A stretch of DNA of 64,000 nucleotides from Tethya wilhelma (GCA_964030475.1 CAXIPT010000014.1:124001-188000); one strand, 5' to 3'; counted from the stretch's first letter, positions 9,786-21,428 are shown. Translations and numbers: made by a program. The notes: generated by a model from the sequence alone, not told the origin.

Positions 9786-12144
9786 TCAAATTGCAAGTCC
9801 AAGTTGAACAAAAATGAAATTTTTATGCTCCAGTGACAATTGAGATGCTAAGTCAGATGGAATTTTCAGGGTGTGTGGAAGAAAGCCTGGCTCTGCATTC
9901 CTTATACAAGAGCAGTCAACATGGTAGTGGGCATTGGAATACGAAGAAGGTGTTACCAAATCACCTGGCCACAATGTTTGCCGACATCCTTGGCACATAC
10001 GGATGTTTCCTGTAATAAATTTAAGGAAAAATGGGTTTGGGTCTGGGTTTGGATTGGAAGAGGCCATACTACTTTGCATGGTAAAAGGAAAACCACCGTA
10101 ACCAGGGTGTGTACAAGGATGAGGATACGGAACTAGATACATAGAAGAAGACACGTTATCCGCTACTCTATCAGCACCCCAGTGATATATAGCTGTGACA
10201 GTCAACATATGGCACAGAACTTGCTGTATTTGAGAATGATGGACGAGATTGATAATGGTCAGGTTCAGAATAGGTCTGTCTCTTCCTTGGCTTCTTTCGA
10301 TCTGACAATTTCTTGCCACGACTACTTGGCATACCCTGCATACCAAGAGCTGAAATACTGGCAGACGGCTGTGTATTCACATACCATTCCAAAAATTTCA
10401 ACAGCTCTCCTGAATGCTCTGTAGCAGCTACTGTATGTGCACATATTTTTGAAGGCACCCACTGTGGACACACGATTTGTCACAAAGGTACTGTCCATTC
10501 TCATGTGTTGTTACAAAATGGGGAACAGCTGATGACTGAGATAGCACCATTTGAGCTTTTGAATCTGAACCTGGTGCCCTTGTAATAGCACTCTCATCAC
10601 TTAGCAGCCTTTGTGCTTTCTGCCACATCATTTGCAAGGTGATTAGGGGCATTGTGGTGATCCCTGAATCCTCAGCAGCAACACTGATCAATTTGTGTTG
10701 TAGTGTGTTTGAACTGGATTCCGATTTTTCTTCAATACTATCTGTTTCTGCTGACTATTACACACAATCAAATTCAACTCCATGGCAGGACTCTCTTTGG
10801 TGTTAAAGGATATCTTTCTACGAGATGACACTCAGTGCACTTTACTGGACTCAAATTGTTTGACAACTTTTGTTCGTTGATCTGGTCTCATTTTAAGCCA
10901 AAGTTCTGGCTCAACTGATAGAGGAGAGTATTCTAAACAAAGACGATACATACCTCGTCCAGAAAGTGAGCGGACAATTTCTTCATGTTTGTAATCAATC
11001 AATTTCTTTATCTTTTCATTAAAATCTGGCCAACTGGAAGCCTTGTATTGCACATGCTGCTTGATAACTGCATTCACTGATTCACTTGCATTTGTTATGT
11101 ATGATGTAGGAGATGATCCGAGGCCAACTGCTTCCCTGTAACATTTGAGCATGTTATCACGAACAGCTATGGCTTTGTGTTGCTTGAAGTAGTGATAAAA
11201 CTTTGGTCCATCCTTATTACAGTATGGCATCTCGTGGCTATTCCACACTAACTCAAATGAATCTAGCTTGGAATCAAATTCTTCGGTTGATGAACAGTCA
11301 ACCAATCCTTCTTCTTTAGTGTTACCAAGGCGACGACCAAAAATGTCATAAATGTATTCATCAGCTATCTTTGTGGGTATAGTGAGATCTCAAAGCTTCT
11401 CTCTGATATTCTTTTCAAAGTGATAGAAGCATCGCAACTGTTGCGCACATGGAAAATTGTGAGATGCAGCTTGAATTAGTGCCTCATCACCATCAGTTTT
11501 CCAACAGCTAATACATTACGCAATTCCTTGTTTGCACTGATCAACATACTAAAAAAGTAGTTGAAACTTGAGAATTTCAACTGCTAGTGTATAAGAACTG
11601 GCCCAATAATAGCATGATGTTTCCCACTTTGCAGATCTTCCGACATTATATGCCTGTAGGTAATTGGTGTAACATAAAAGTCGCCCAAATTAAACGTAGT
11701 ATCAATGGACTGCACAGAGAAGGTGTTATGGTCAGTGCAAAGCCTCACTAAATCGTTGAGCTGCCAATCATAGAAGAGGACAGCCATTGGCTTAGGAGCT
11801 GCTTCAACATCTCGAACGAATGCTTGTGATCTTCCCTGAGCAAGCTTACACTCTAGCATAACTGAATAGAGCATATTGTCATTGCAAGTTGAGTTCTGTC
11901 CCCGTTTGAAATTCTTGATTTGCATTCGATCATGAGGTAGGCAGCTTACTCCTCTAGCATGGATTTCTCCACCTTGCTGAGCAGTTGCGAGCCTTACAAC
12001 CTCAGAAGGAGTATGTTTAGTGGTAAGTTCTTTTAAATGCTGCTTAGTACTTTCAGCAGTACGAAAGTACGGTTGACTTGATTTGGCATTGCCATGAGGC
12101 TTAATTTTGACTTCTACGACAGGGCCATCAAAGTAGTAGTGCAC
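9786..12144 (-). pseudogene. MULE-type DDE transposase relic, second family
   Basis: Three minus-strand blocks lie in the order of one protein. Block 1 (12144-11584) ends with FSVQSIDTTFNLGDFYVT, which looks like the first catalytic Asp region of a MULE DDE domain. Block 2 (11305-10832) has TNASESVNAVIKQHV. Block 3 (about 10691-9786) has a zinc-binding region YLCDKSC...PSKICAHTVA near 10430-10520, a Ser/Pro-rich linker, and a terminal motif KFITGNIRMCQGCRQTLWP near 10000. The blocks are joined through frameshifts and stops (for example between 11584 and 11305), although some gaps could be introns. The protein would cut and paste DNA in the nucleus. Inactive as it stands. Confidence 0.65.
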
Positions 12145-12217
12145 AAAGCGGTGTCAATTAAGGTGTCCATTAGCATCTATAGAGAAAAAAGGATTCTAAA
12201 GTTATTTCAAAAGCATG

Positions 12218-12903
12218 CAAGCATGCTCAGGACAGTTAAGGACTGGGTCCTGCTAATTAAGTGGTAAAATTATGCAAGATAGTTATATCTTCCAAACTAT
12301 GGGTTATGCAACTGTGAAAACGCATGTATAGATTTACACACTTACCCTAAACATGCTTATAAAATCTGCAGGTCATGTGACTAATACTTTATGAATAATT
12401 TGATATTTTCAATTTCTCATGAATGATTAATAATGCGGACGGTTTTTAAGGTTGCCATGGCAACCAAATTTTGTCACAAGATTCGTCAAACTGGGGTATC
12501 CTGATCTGCCCGGTTTTTGGTTATGTTTATCATGGTCGAGATAAAGTGTCTTCGGCTGGTGTGCTTTATTTAGAAAATGAGTCGTAATTTTATGCAGCTG
12601 CAGTGTTTGCACAAAAACCGGGCAATTCATGGTAGCACATCATGAGACGATTTCAGTGACAAAATTTGGTTGCAGTAGAAACCATCCGCCTAATTAATTA
12701 TTCATAAGAAGCTAATTATGCAAAAACAACAGGTCATGTGACAAAATTAATTATATCTACATACTCTAATTAAAAAATTCTATCTATATTTTAATTTCTA
12801 TTGTTTTATCTTATATATTATTAAAGTTATACAACTTTCGAATAATGTGTACCTAATTAAGGTAAACTGCATGGACCCAGTCCTTAATTCACCTGAGTGT
12901 ACA
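12218..12903. mobile_element. Nested foldback elements
   Basis: The outer pair is TTAAGGACTGGGTCC near 12236 and its inverse GGACCCAGTCCTTAA near 12873. The inner pair (about 12420-12715) shares TTGGTTGCC/CAACCAAATTTTGTCAC and AACCGGGCA/TGCCCGGTTTTTGG in inverted order. This suggests a MITE of about 300 bp inside an older TIR element of about 690 bp. No protein is encoded. Confidence 0.65.
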
Positions 12904-13017
12904 GTTCACATTATGGGATGTAACTAAGCGTGTCCAAGGCATTCACTCAAAGATCAGTATATGTACAACACATGTACCAATAAAATTTTATATAAAACAT
13001 ACAATTATAACCTATAC

Positions 13018-13053
13018 AAGGAGTGGGGCTCGCTTCGCTCGCCCACTCCTTGT
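13018..13053. repeat. GC-rich hairpin in AT-rich DNA
   Basis: CAAGGAGTGGG pairs with CCCACTCCTTG around a CTCGCTTCGCTCG core. CTCGCTTCGCTCG is itself a small palindrome. It stands out against the AT-rich surroundings. Confidence 0.65.
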
Positions 13054-13231
13054 TTGTGTATGTTTATAGGATCAGTTACTCAGTATAACCGTACTTTATC
13101 ATCTATGGTATAAGTCAAACAATAGTAAGATTAAATTGATGAGCAACGCTATTGTGTATAAATATTCTTCTATGGTCAGTTGGCTTAGAACAACCTTTGC
13201 AGTTGAAGCAGCTCACAACAATCACATCAAT

Positions 13232-14259
13232 CAGTCTGCGGTAAGACCCACCTTTTCCCATACTTTCTCAAGGACACCCCGGAAGTAGGTGTTTACTTGG
13301 TTTCTATGACATTTATTACGTAATATCATATGGCGCTAATTGGATACTGACGGCGAAATACAGATTAATAAAGCACGGCAATTTAGCAGCTGTCAAAAAT
13401 TAAAATACAAGTTATCAAAACATCGCGCCACGGCTATCACGTGAGCAGTTAATGAGCAGAAAAATGGCAGAAACAAGAGAGGGGTACACAAATAGTGAGA
13501 TTTTGCAGGCTACAAACTGTACTGCAAACAACATACATTTATAAATATTAATCTACAGTCCATGATCTCTTCCTTCTGCAATTTTGAGTGGATTTGGCAA
13601 GCTCTAAGACCTTGCCCAAAAAATATGAAAATGATGAATATTGAAACTTTGCAGAAAAGCACAACAAAGAACAGGTACCTGTATGAAAAAGAAAGGTAGA
13701 TAGACTTAGTTTATGACATTTATTGAGAGAGAATGAGTTGCTAAATGCTGATGACAGGTTATTTGAACAAGTTTACCCTCAAAAGCTAGTGAAAATGATG
13801 TAAACAATATCTATAAAACCCCTATTTTCAAGTACATGCATACTGCAACCAATTAATTGTGGCTACTGTGATACTATACAAAATTGTAAAACTATCTTAG
13901 TTAAACATACTTACCAAGTTTGAAGTGATTTGCAAAAGTGCAAATGCTTGCCCAAAAAATGTGAAGTTGGCTCCTTCCAGCAAAAGTCCAAGTAGTCACG
14001 AGGCCTTTTTGCCACTGTCAGTTGAGCTTCATTGTTAATTTAGCTTTCTGGCAATTCTAGTGCAACTATTTTCATCAGAGCAATACGCAAAAGTCATCGT
14101 GAAGGAGTGAAAACTGAGTAGACTTGGCCTAAGACAACTTGAAATTCAGTCGGCCATCTTGAATTTTCCCCATACAAAATTCTCTATAGCAAAGTTCATT
14201 TCCGGGTGCATTTTTCACTTCCGGGTGTCCTTGAAAATTGGGGGTCTTACCGCAGACTG
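13232..14259. mobile_element. 1,028 bp TIR element with 3-bp target duplication
   Basis: The left end CAGTCTGCGGTAAGACCC and right end GGGTCTTACCGCAGACTG are exact inverses. Further in, CAAGGACACC and CCGGAAGT also pair inverted with GTGTCCTTG and ACTTCCGG. AAT occurs directly on both sides (13229-13231 and 14260-14262). The interior is non-coding, so this is a non-autonomous DNA transposon. A 3-bp duplication is seen in Harbinger-like and some CACTA-like superfamilies. I do not assign it further. Confidence 0.8.
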
Positions 14260-14914
14260 AATACTGGCATAAGCAATTGGAAACTCAAAGGAAGGCAATG
14301 CTGCATGTGTACGCTTTGCTTTGGCCAGCTCAGCAATTTACCTCACTACGTGACGTCTGCGTGACGTCACAAACGACCCTTTTCCGACTTCCGCCATTTT
14401 TGCAATCAGGTGGCAAAGAAACTCATTATCTGGCTAGCTGTGTTTCGTGTACAGCGACAGAGAAGCAAACTCCTAGAAGCGAAAGTTCTCCCCTCGCTAC
14501 GCTTCTTTTGTGAAAGATTGGCTTCTCTATCACGCTTCTTCGTCGGATACATACCCCACTGGTAAGCCTTGTCAGCGATCTCAAAAAAAGTTAGCCTTAC
14601 TTGTAGTGCCTATGATTCTATCCTAGGCTAGTACTATCTAAGCTAGTTCTCTAGGCACACTTTTTGTAGCTTGCCTTTTTCAGAAAAAGTAGCGTTTTAG
14701 CTCGAGGTCGCATCACTTCCGGTGACCCTCCGTTACACACACACACACACACACGGACAAAACTTTGCTTATAATATGATATTTTAATATAATTATAGCT
14801 AGTGAGCTTTCTCACCTACCCACATGTGTTTTAACTATGCATGTATAGTACATATATATTGTGCATACCACTCACCATCAATGGAAACAATCAATCTGTG
14901 AAATGTTCGACACG
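14260..14914. other. No gene; short CA microsatellite
   Basis: Contains (CA)n at about 14735-14754. The open frame at 14238-14513 starts inside the TIR element and has no recognisable domain. Confidence 0.4.
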
Positions 14915-15406
14915 TTACATGCACATAGTATCAACGAAACAATGTGTAGTGATCCTTGGTACTTGACCGACACAGTTGAGACCTGATTCACCAGTAGTTG
15001 AAAGGATGAAATCGTTACGTTTTACACCAGTAGACTTCCAGACACCTAGATCGTCGGCTTTTAAGTCTTCAAACTGTACATAGTTCAGATCTATCACAAA
15101 CAATGCATTCTCAGTGACTCCCATGGGCTGAAGGTGACAAGCATCCAATGTATCCGAAAGTAATATACTGCACAGATCACTGGCTCCATAAATTATTGCT
15201 TGGGTTGAATGAATAGGTATGTTTACATCTCCTTGGAAGTACTGTTTGGGCTCACTTTCAACATTTACGCTAAAGGGTGAAGAACACTCATATTTATTAA
15301 TAGCCACCACAACATAAGCACATGCAAAGGAGGACCACTTGATTTTCACGTAAGTATGCATGACTTTAGCGACTAAATGTTGCAAGCTTTTTGAACACAT
15401 TAGCAT
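14915..15406 (-). pseudogene. Probable MULE-associated protein fragment
   Basis: A 163-codon minus-strand frame ends with ALFVIDLNYVQFEDLKADD followed by LGVWKSTG. From memory of the family, a segment of the type FVxDL...DDxGxW occurs N-terminal to the DDE domain in animal MULE-like proteins with SWIM fingers. Here it lies downstream of the DDE-like fragment at 15483-15770 on the same strand, so the order is inverted relative to that expectation. No upstream or downstream exon joins it cleanly. Family assignment is tentative. Confidence 0.45.
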
Positions 15407-15482
15407 AAAAACTTAAGCTTTTCCTGCTTTTGTTACAGGCTATAGAGTTTAGTCTGGTTCTTACTCAAGTGCTTCAGCAAGT

Positions 15483-15770
15483 CTAGCATCCATCTAACCT
15501 TGCGTATTTGTGTATACCACGTTTAGAGTCCCACAACCAAGTCCACCAACTTTGCAGATAGTGAAATACACAGAGTAGACGTGTTGATGATGGCCATGTT
15601 GCTTTAATCGCAATCCCCTCAGCATCACTGTCATGGGTTATGATCATTGCTAGTCCATTTGTTCCTCTACCATAGAAAGCATTGATTGGTAGAATTGTTT
15701 TTAAAAATGAAAAGGCTTCAGTTAGTACATCACCACTCTCACCTGAGGTAATGAAGGCACCTAGGTGCAT
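15483..15770 (-). pseudogene. MULE-type DDE domain fragment
   Basis: A 95-codon minus-strand frame has the sequence of blocks typical of a MULE core: LGAFITSGES, AFYGRG, MIITHDSDAEGIAI, then LLCVFHYLQSWWTWLWD. The HDSDAE block holds the second catalytic Asp, where the position before Asp-Ser is usually also Asp. The fragment is bounded by stops, with no start or splice signal that restores a full protein. Probably the same element as 14915-15406. Confidence 0.6.
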
Positions 15771-15916
15771 AACCCTTGGTGCACAATATGCATGTAAAAT
15801 TCGGAGTACGTACTTAGTGTGATTGTATGTGCTGTAAGAATTATATGTAATTAGTGCACGATGTTAAGATGTTATGCATTGCTGTGTTTATGTGTTTGTA
15901 CACTTATATCATTCAT

Positions 15917-16340
15917 GAATGGCATAGGCATAGCAGTGATGTAAAAGTTGGTCAGGCAGATCCAGCTAGCTAAGCAGAGCCTCTGTGACTGCCAGCTATA
16001 GTACATTTAGTAATTTAGTATGCAAAGAGTTAAAATTTTTCAGATTGCATGAGTTTTTTAAAAAAATTTCCCGTGCCCAGCCAGACGCGTAACCAGTGCA
16101 GCCCCTCACTCTGCATGCACGCTAACCAGCCCATAAAATACCAGTGACAATTTGGAAACAAAGGCTGAAAAAAAGGATATTCAAAGTGGTGTGGTTCATG
16201 AATGTTTAGTTTCAACTCTTTTGTCATGCATGCAGTATGGTCACGTGTGCACATGCTGGTGTACAATATCGACCATCAGTTAAATTTATTGGTCCAGGGG
16301 CTGCCGGACATGCCGGAGCGCCTCCTATGCCTATGCATGG
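15917..16340 (+). repeat. Dispersed repeat of about 430 bp, copy 1
   Basis: Collinear with 52139-52575. Shared landmarks in order are AGCAGTGATGT, GTTGGTCAGGCAGATC, AGTTAAAA, CCCGTGCCCA, ATTCAAAGTGG and GGTTCATGAATGTTT. Both copies then reach a GCTGCCGGA...GCCGGAGC segment. Non-coding and probably a MITE or solo element. Confidence 0.65.
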
Positions 16341-17119
16341 TACAATGAAAGTTCTTGATGTTGGCTATCTTCACAGTACTATTGTAGTTATTGCCACAAC
16401 ATTCACTGGGTATTCCCAGTACGGTAGTACTGGGTACATAGGAATGGCACGGATGGCCCATTGGCGCAATACAAATATTCACGCGAATAACTCTGCAAAA
16501 ACTGAGTGCTTGGCACTAAAAGGCTTCTTAAGCTACTATTTAGCCTTTTCTCTTTCTATTGAGCCTAAAAACATAGCCTAAAACCATCGCTAAAGTAACA
16601 AACACAAGCATGCCAAACCTCCAATTTTCTCCATCTTCTTCTATCTTGGAATGACTTTTCTCAAAGACCGCTCGTTTCAGAAGCTGATTCTTGAACAAAT
16701 AAACTTGGTTTCTTTGTCTTTACGTGCTTTTTATATCGGTTATTCGTCTCTCCAGCTGAGTTGCTAGATACAAGACAAAAAGCGCCTTCTCCGTATGGCA
16801 GCCATTCATTTCTATACTCATTAATAATTCTTTAGCTACCTAGGAAATAAAGTTGACGACTCTTTTCCAGTTAGACAAGTGTGCGTTATTTGGAATCCGA
16901 ATATTCGTTGCCCTTCCTGTTATACCTGAAGATTTCTGGTTGTGCTGAAGTCTCTGTAACCTGGCAGGGTCAGTCTTAAATATTTAGGAGGAGAATAGAC
17001 TACTTTGTTACATTGTTGTCATTGTAAGAAGATGAGCAAAGCAAGTAAATTTTGTAAGATACAGCTCCAGCCTCAGTCCTGAGCCTGCTTCATGGTGACT
17101 TTTATACTGATAGCATAGA
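16341..17119. other. No gene; fragment of a dispersed repeat
   Basis: The segment 16430-16490 (TAGGAATGG...GCGCAATACAAATATTCA) matches 23890-23950. The rest shows nothing I can support. Confidence 0.4.
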
Positions 17120-17970
17120 TTAACAATATCCATGCTGATAGTGTACAAGTAACTACCATATTCACACAAACTCAACTGTGATGTAGAATTATGAAAAAAT
17201 GAGAACAAACAAGTATAAAAAACATTGGAAATGTAATGAGACATAGGAATGGCCAAATCGTAAAAAAGAAAGCAAACAAAATAGAAATGCTGTTTGAGTG
17301 TGTAAAGAATTATTCCTATGGGCAACATGATGGACTCAACATGGGAAGAGAGTACTACATGCAGCCCACACAGGAATGATTCTGCACACACCAGGGATGT
17401 AATTAGGATTTTTAGTGAGGGTTTCCGGCGCGAAGCGCCGAAAAATTTTGAGGTACCACACCCACTTTGGGTGTACACGCCCCCTAATTAGCGCATTTTT
17501 TGCTTGCGCTAGCTTCTTTTTCAAAGCCTGAAAACAAGGCTATGCAAGCGGTAAGATGCAGAAATAGTCGATGTTTGTTGGAGCTCTAATCATGCAGCAG
17601 CTTTATACAGGCGCTTAATAAGCTTGAACTGAGAGTCCCGCCCCTTTTGTTTGCTCGCCTCCTAATTAGCACATTTTCGCTAGCTTCGTTTTCAACTTCT
17701 AAAAAGCCTGAAAACGAGGCTATGCAAGCGCTAAAGTGCAGAAATAATTAATATTTGCTGGAGCATTAGCTATGCAGCAGGTATATGCGGGCTCTTTCAC
17801 AAGCTTGAACTGAGAGCCCTGCCCCTTTTTTAAGCTTGAAGGGGGTTTCCAGGCAACGAGAAAACAATGTAGGTATGCACCTGCACACTCAAACAGCCAT
17901 TCCATCTTGTTTGCTTTCTTTTTACGATTTGGCCATTCCTACATTTCCAATGTTTTTTATACTTGTACAT
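17120..17970. mobile_element. MITE family D, copy 2, split by other repeats
   Basis: The left part (17120-17345) carries the family tail ATTATGAAAAAATGAGAAC and the arm CATTGGAAATGTAATGAGAC. The right arm (17885-17970) carries CCATTCCATCTTGTTTGC and ATTTCCAATG. About 500 bp between them, including the tandem repeat at 17480-17830, is absent from other copies and is probably an insertion. Confidence 0.65.
17480..17830. repeat. Two tandem units of about 170 bp
   Basis: Each unit has CTAATTAGC, AAAGCCTGAAAAC, GGCTATGCAAGCG, ATGCAGCAG, AAGCTTGAACTGAGAG and GCCCCTTTT in the same order. Non-coding. Confidence 0.75.
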
Positions 17971-18254
17971 TACATAATAGCACAATCTTGCTACCTTTGC
18001 AAGGATCCCAGGCCTATCTATGTTATATATGTATAACTCGCTCAGACTCGCCCCTCATGCTCATCCTCCAAAATTTCAACTGTATGGCCTTATGGGTGTG
18101 GCCTTGAAGCTTAGCACTCGAAGAGGCTGAAAAGCTTCATATCTCAGGAACTACAAACTTTTGTTGAATTCTTTATGTAATTCTTTTACAGAGTTTTGCA
18201 AGTTGGTTGAAGGTTGTAAAATGCAAATGCAACCAACCGTAACATAATTGACAC

Positions 18255-18619
18255 CAGTGGCGGATCTAGGATTCTATAAGGGGGGATCTAATCAATGCAC
18301 GTGCAAAGCGTGCGGAAAATTTTTGGGTAGCCACACCCACTTCTGGTTTGAAAATCCGCCCCTTTCACGTGCAAGCAGCTAAAATTTTGCCAGATCAGGG
18401 CCTGAATGGCAAAAAAATGCCAAGACACAGACAGAAACTGTTCTATCTTCCACAAAAAACTGATTTTAAGTGAAATTTTGAGTTGTTTTTCTTTTTTAAA
18501 GTTGAAAGGGGGGATCCTTGACGCTACTTTTTCATTTGTGTAGCTGTGTAGCTGTATGGGTTTCTAGCTGAAAGGGGGGATCCATGGATCCCTTGGATCT
18601 CCCCCTAAATCCGCCACTG
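18255..18619. mobile_element. CAGTGG-family element with 5-bp target duplication GACAC
   Basis: The 365 bp element starts CAGTGGCGGATCTAGGAT and ends ATCCGCCACTG. GACAC flanks it at 18250-18254 and 18620-18624. It is non-coding and carries the word AAATTTTTGGGTAGCCACAC, also seen in the copies at 61844 and 62460. End sequence and 5-bp duplication resemble the hAT-like group with short duplications. The superfamily is an inference. Confidence 0.85.
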
Positions 18620-18849
18620 GACACTGTACAAAAATCATTACGACAGTAGACATAATAATTAAATTAGTGTATGCCAAGTGTCATGAGTGCGTATATATGT
18701 ATAGCGCGCATGTGCATATAAAATTTTACTCCATTCTTACTGAATTACAAGTAACAAGATTTAGAAATTTAAATTTTGTACTGCAGTGGCATCACTTCTT
18801 ATCCTGTAATTGATCATGCCCAAGGCATACTCAAAAGACTTAGCCTCGA

Positions 18850-18925
18850 ACCAGGCTCTCTCCTTTCTGCACGCGAATTATCATCCGCGTGCAAAGGGAG
18901 GGAGAGAGCCTGGAAGATTTTAATC
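18850..18925. repeat. CCAGGCTCTCTCC hairpin element
   Basis: CCAGGCTCTCTCC at the left and GGAGAGAGCCTGG at the right pair around CACGCGAATTATCATCCGCG. An inverted relative lies at about 19930-20005. Downstream sequence to 18985 is also inverted with 19680-19770, which shares GTGGGCGATTTTGACC. Confidence 0.65.
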
Positions 18926-19094
18926 ACGTGCATGTTGTGGTTGGATGTGGTTAGAGCATTGTGGTCAAAGTCGCCCACGCTTGCCCTTTGATCCAGTTTG
19001 TTGCCGCTCAAAGTCAAGGAGAAGCTGTCCTTTTCCATCCTGAAGCTTCAAATCTATGTCTACTTGGATTTATACTAACCTGACTCAGTGAGAG

Positions 19095-19461
19095 CAGTGG
19101 CGTAGCCAGGGGGGGGCACAGGGGGCATTTGTCCCCCCTTTTTTCAATCGCGAAATTTACGCTTTGGTATTTAATATAATGCGCTATTCTTTCGTGCACT
19201 TACTTTAGCAACGCTGCTTAACAGTCATCTTTGGCCAGAATTCAATACAAAACAATTTTTAAAAGCTTTCTTTTTGCTGCTACAAAACTTTAGAGAGTGT
19301 TCGATCTAGCGAGCGCGTGCTGCGGTTCAATTTAATGAATGAGAGGGGCTAAAATTAGCTAATTAAGTGGGTGTGGTTTCTGGTAGCACAAAATTTCCGG
19401 CGCGCTTTGCGCGCAATATTTTTATGGCTCCCTCTTTTCTAAAATCCTGGCTGCACCACTG
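19095..19461. mobile_element. CAGTGG-family element with 5-bp target duplication GAGAG
   Basis: The 367 bp element starts CAGTGGCGTAGCCAGG and ends CCTGGCTGCACCACTG. GAGAG lies at 19090-19094 and 19462-19466. Its right end is repeated at 28118-28205 as the start of duplicated segment A2. Confidence 0.8.
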
Positions 19462-19782
19462 GAGAGAGTCTAGTTTCCACAAACTTGCAGTAAGTCGCCA
19501 TTTTGTACGAAGAATAGTGGTAGCAAAACCGTTCAAAATGGCAAAAGTTTGTCAACTTTCTTTTTCTCCAGGGTAGTAATATTAATGCTAACAGCACAGA
19601 GCACAGTCTCTCTCTTTAGTTTCTTCGACACAACTGTTGATTCACGAGTGAAAAGACAGCTTCCAAAGCGTTAAAAATGGATCAAAGCGCAAGCGTGGGC
19701 GATTTTGACCGCAACGCCCTAACCACGTCCTTGCAACCACGACGTGCACGTGATTAAAATCTTACAGGCTCTCTCCCCAGAG

Positions 19783-19928
19783 GAGGTACGACATAAGTGT
19801 GCCTTTGCTGAGCTGGCAAATGGAGTGCACGTGATCATCTCTCATTGGAAAGTATTGCAGTCACATGATTGGAATGTAATTAACAGACTTGCCAGCTCAG
19901 CAAAGGCGCACTCGTGTTGTACCTCCTC
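19783..19928. mobile_element. MITE family E, copy 1
   Basis: The left arm GAGGTACGACATAAGTG and right arm CACTCGTGTTGTACCTC are inverted. Each is followed inward by GCCTTTGCTGAGCTGGCAA or its inverse. The interior has CACGTGATCATCTC and CACATGATTGGAATGTAATT. Copies are at 28526-28672 and, diverged, at 60229-60393. Confidence 0.8.
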
Positions 19929-20089
19929 TGCTCTCTCCCTAGCTCCCTTTGCACGCGGATGATAATTCGCGTACAGAAAAAATTAGCGGGAGAGAGCCTG
20001 GTTCAAGGCTACAAAAGACTTGCGATGGAGAGTTATATGATGTTGTAGAGGTTCATTGCTACGTCTGATGATGTTAGAAAAGAGGAAAT

Positions 20090-20290
20090 ATGACCAATGG
20101 AGTGGCGGCACATGCATGGACTGAACAACACAGAGTTGAATGGGATGGTGCCAAAGTGGTAGTACAGGAAGAACATTTATGGAGGAGAAGGGTCCTTGAA
20201 GCCATCCACATCAAAGCAGCCACTGAGACCTCCAACCTGGACTGTGGATTGAAACTAAATCAGGTCTGGGCTCCACTGCTGAACCACTGA
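20090..20290 (+). pseudogene. Penelope-like element 3' fragment: GIY-YIG endonuclease end
   Basis: The 66-codon frame contains GVAAHAWTEQHRVEWDGAKV, then WRRRVLEAIHIKAATETSN, then LDCGLKLNQVWAPLLNH and a stop. His-Ala/Trp, Arg-Arg...Glu-Ala and the Asn-x-Asp-x-Gly end follow the pattern of the GIY-YIG nuclease C-terminus fused to reverse transcriptase in Penelope-like and related elements. That nuclease nicks target DNA for priming. The GIY-YIG start and the reverse transcriptase are missing, so only the last part survives. In the second copy (28834) an 8-nt deletion breaks the frame. Confidence 0.6.
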
Positions 20291-20427
20291 CACAACTCAG
20301 TCTCTTCAATATTTCTTTCTTTTTTTATCTCATTGCATTCTTATTATTAGAACTGCATTACGTAATCAGTTTATACTTATTGGTTGTGCATTCAGATTTT
20401 GTCAGTATAACCAACTGAAGAAAATCT

Positions 20428-21342
20428 TTGAGATCGAAACGTATTGGTATTATTAATGTTGATCCTGCTACGACAAGTTCACTAACTTTTCTAACGAGAG
20501 TTATATGGTTACAGAACAAATCTGTCAAAATGATTTCTAAAAGCTTGTATATCAGTGAGAGCAGCATTGAAAGATATATACAGCAATTCAATCGAACTGG
20601 GGATGTTGGACCAAAAAATCAGCGCCACGGACCTTTGCCTGCTATGAGTGAATTTGAAGAAGTCACGCTTCTTCAAACATTATTGAAAACCCCTGATTTG
20701 TATCTGCGTGAAGTACAAGAAGAGCTATATTATGACATCACAGGCTCACTCTATGATTGCGCTACTATATGTCGAGCTGTCAAGAGGTTGGGTTTGTCAA
20801 GAAAGAAAATGCGCCGTGTAGCATTACAGCGATGTGAAGTCAAGCAAGCAGGATGTATTTCTGAGGTCTTAGATTTTGACACTAGTATGTTAGTATTTGT
20901 CGATGAAATTGTCGAAATTCAGTTCGGAAGTATGGTTACAACCTACATGGAATGACCCCTGTGACACACCAGCTTTGTGTATATGGTAACAGAATGTCAG
21001 CAATAGGTATTCTTATGTCACGTGGAATTGAGGATAGTTACATAGTGGAGGTAATGTGAATGCCGACAAATTTTTACAGTTTGTATAGCGATGTTTGCTG
21101 CCAATTTTACTCCCATTTGATGGAGATAATCCTTGGTAGTAGTCCTTGATAATGCTTCCATTCATCATGTTGAAGCAGTAACCCGTTTAATTTCTGCTTT
21201 TGGAGCTTTGGTTCGATTTTTACCACAGTATTCACTGGACTTAAATCCAATTGAAGAAGCATTTAGCAAAGTTAAGGCATACTTACGAGAAAATGAAAAG
21301 GCATACCAATGCCCATCTACACCAAGAATCATCCTAGCCTGA
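20428..21342 (+). pseudogene. IS630/Tc1-type DD34E transposase, broken (copy 1)
   Basis: The 5' frame (20428-20955) has a helix-turn-helix region (ISESSIERYIQQFNRTGD) and then LVFVDE, the first catalytic Asp. A one-base shift follows, an in-frame stop lies near 21085, and another shift leads into 21133-21342, which holds VVVLDNASIHHV (second Asp) and LDLNPIEEAF (catalytic Glu). Counting gives 34 residues between the second Asp and the Glu. Such transposases move DNA into TA sites. At least three lesions make this copy dead. The product is related to, but clearly different from, the intact one at 33610. No terminal inverted repeats were found. Confidence 0.85.
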
Positions 21343-21426
21343 TACATTAATTTTACTAAAGTTACCTCACAAGACTCCATCCACTATATGGAGCATGCTG
21401 GTTACTGTTAACGTACTTACACTTGT

Positions 21427-21428
21427 AA

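Noticed and set aside
9833..10585. Several plus-strand frames over 9.8-10.6 kb
   Set aside because: Antisense shadows of the MULE relic on the minus strand.
16237..16581. 114-codon plus-strand frame
   Set aside because: Runs across the ends of two dispersed non-coding repeats (15917-16340 and the 16430 fragment). Composition not protein-like.
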